Positions 63,985 through 64,000 of a stretch of 64,000 nt of DNA are shown here, in pieces. This stretch comes from CAZUMW01 sp964621615 (GTDB lineage: Bacteria > Desulfobacterota > WTBG01 > CAIYCZ01 > CAIRTM01): contig CAZUMW010000009.1 of the NCBI GenBank assembly GCA_964621615.1, forward strand, positions 62,001-126,000. Reading direction: 5' to 3'. The notes beneath the pieces were generated by a model that searched no databases, had not been told where the DNA came from, and saw nothing but the letters and a program-made list of their open reading frames with translations. Numbering within the stretch: the stretch's first letter is position 1; each line of letters begins with the position of its first letter. Both the position numbers and the translations under genes were made by a program.

Positions 63985-64000
63985 GCCGGGCGGCAACACT
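63981..64000 (+). CDS. Start of the next operon gene, cut by the window end
   Basis: ATG 63981 overlaps the DUF58 stop (ATGA) and opens a frame (Met-Ser-Arg-Ala-Ala-Thr) to the window edge. In MoxR-DUF58 operons the third gene is usually a membrane transglutaminase-like protein, but only six codons are visible, so identity is inferred from context alone. Confidence 0.5.

Overview
The window is chromosomal DNA from a Gram-negative bacterium of intermediate-to-high GC. The evidence is a TonB-dependent receptor, many lipoproteins, c-type cytochrome export, LexA, ClpB and sigma-54 control. The density of two-component proteins, an ETF pair beside an NtrC-type regulator, AMP-forming acetyl-CoA synthetase, a choice-of-anchor/TSP3 surface protein and a probable selenoprotein point to an anaerobic Desulfobacterota-like (former Deltaproteobacteria) organism. 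That placement is inference; there is no rRNA here. No mobile element, prophage or CRISPR array was recognised. One 100-N assembly gap lies at 59358-59457.

Layout. 0.1-5 kb: a membrane methyltransferase, then a CHASE8 histidine kinase, an Rcp1-type response regulator and a receiver-kinase in tandem. 5.2-6.8 kb: PAP2 phosphatase plus an MJ1255-like glycosyltransferase, translationally coupled. 6.8-14 kb (minus strand): a MurU-like nucleotidyltransferase, an AmgK-like sugar kinase, a TonB receptor, a YfiR protein and a CHASE8 hybrid kinase; the last three look like one envelope-signalling unit. 14-19 kb: split-barrel flavoprotein, amino-acid-type binding protein, and a minus-strand set of SpoIID, lipoprotein and PIG-L deacetylase. 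19-29 kb: clpB, glgP, a DUF1573/HYDIN-like protein with an in-frame UGA replacing a conserved Cys (candidate selenoprotein), two small exported proteins, ilvD. 29-35 kb: lexA, a receiver, a tandem HPt-like protein lacking the phospho-His, a hydrolase, a cyclic-nucleotide-binding protein and a GAF/PAS hybrid kinase. 35-45 kb: AgcS symporter, DUF362, DUF6941-like, etfBA, and an NtrC-type regulator with a dCache sensor kinase. 45-51 kb: cytochrome c/split-barrel fusion, matrixin-like protease with small partner, and a MoxR/VWA pair. 51-58 kb: acs, tRNA-Pro, an AGE-like repeat protein, an alkaline phosphatase-PHP fusion. 58.5-64 kb: a large TSP3-repeat surface protein, then a MoxR/DUF58 operon running off the end.

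How parts may work together. The exact 13-mer palindrome TGACAAATTGTCA occurs once upstream of etfBA, about 190 bp before a perfect sigma-54 promoter, and twice upstream of acs, about 100 and 200 bp before a sigma-54-like element. The NtrC-type regulator gene lies directly beyond the etfBA control region. This suggests a local regulon linking electron-transfer flavoprotein and acetate activation to a dCache sensor. The YfiR protein beside a CHASE8 hybrid kinase suggests that the YfiR-CHASE8 pairing known from YfiN diguanylate cyclases has been joined here to a phosphorelay and a TonB receptor.
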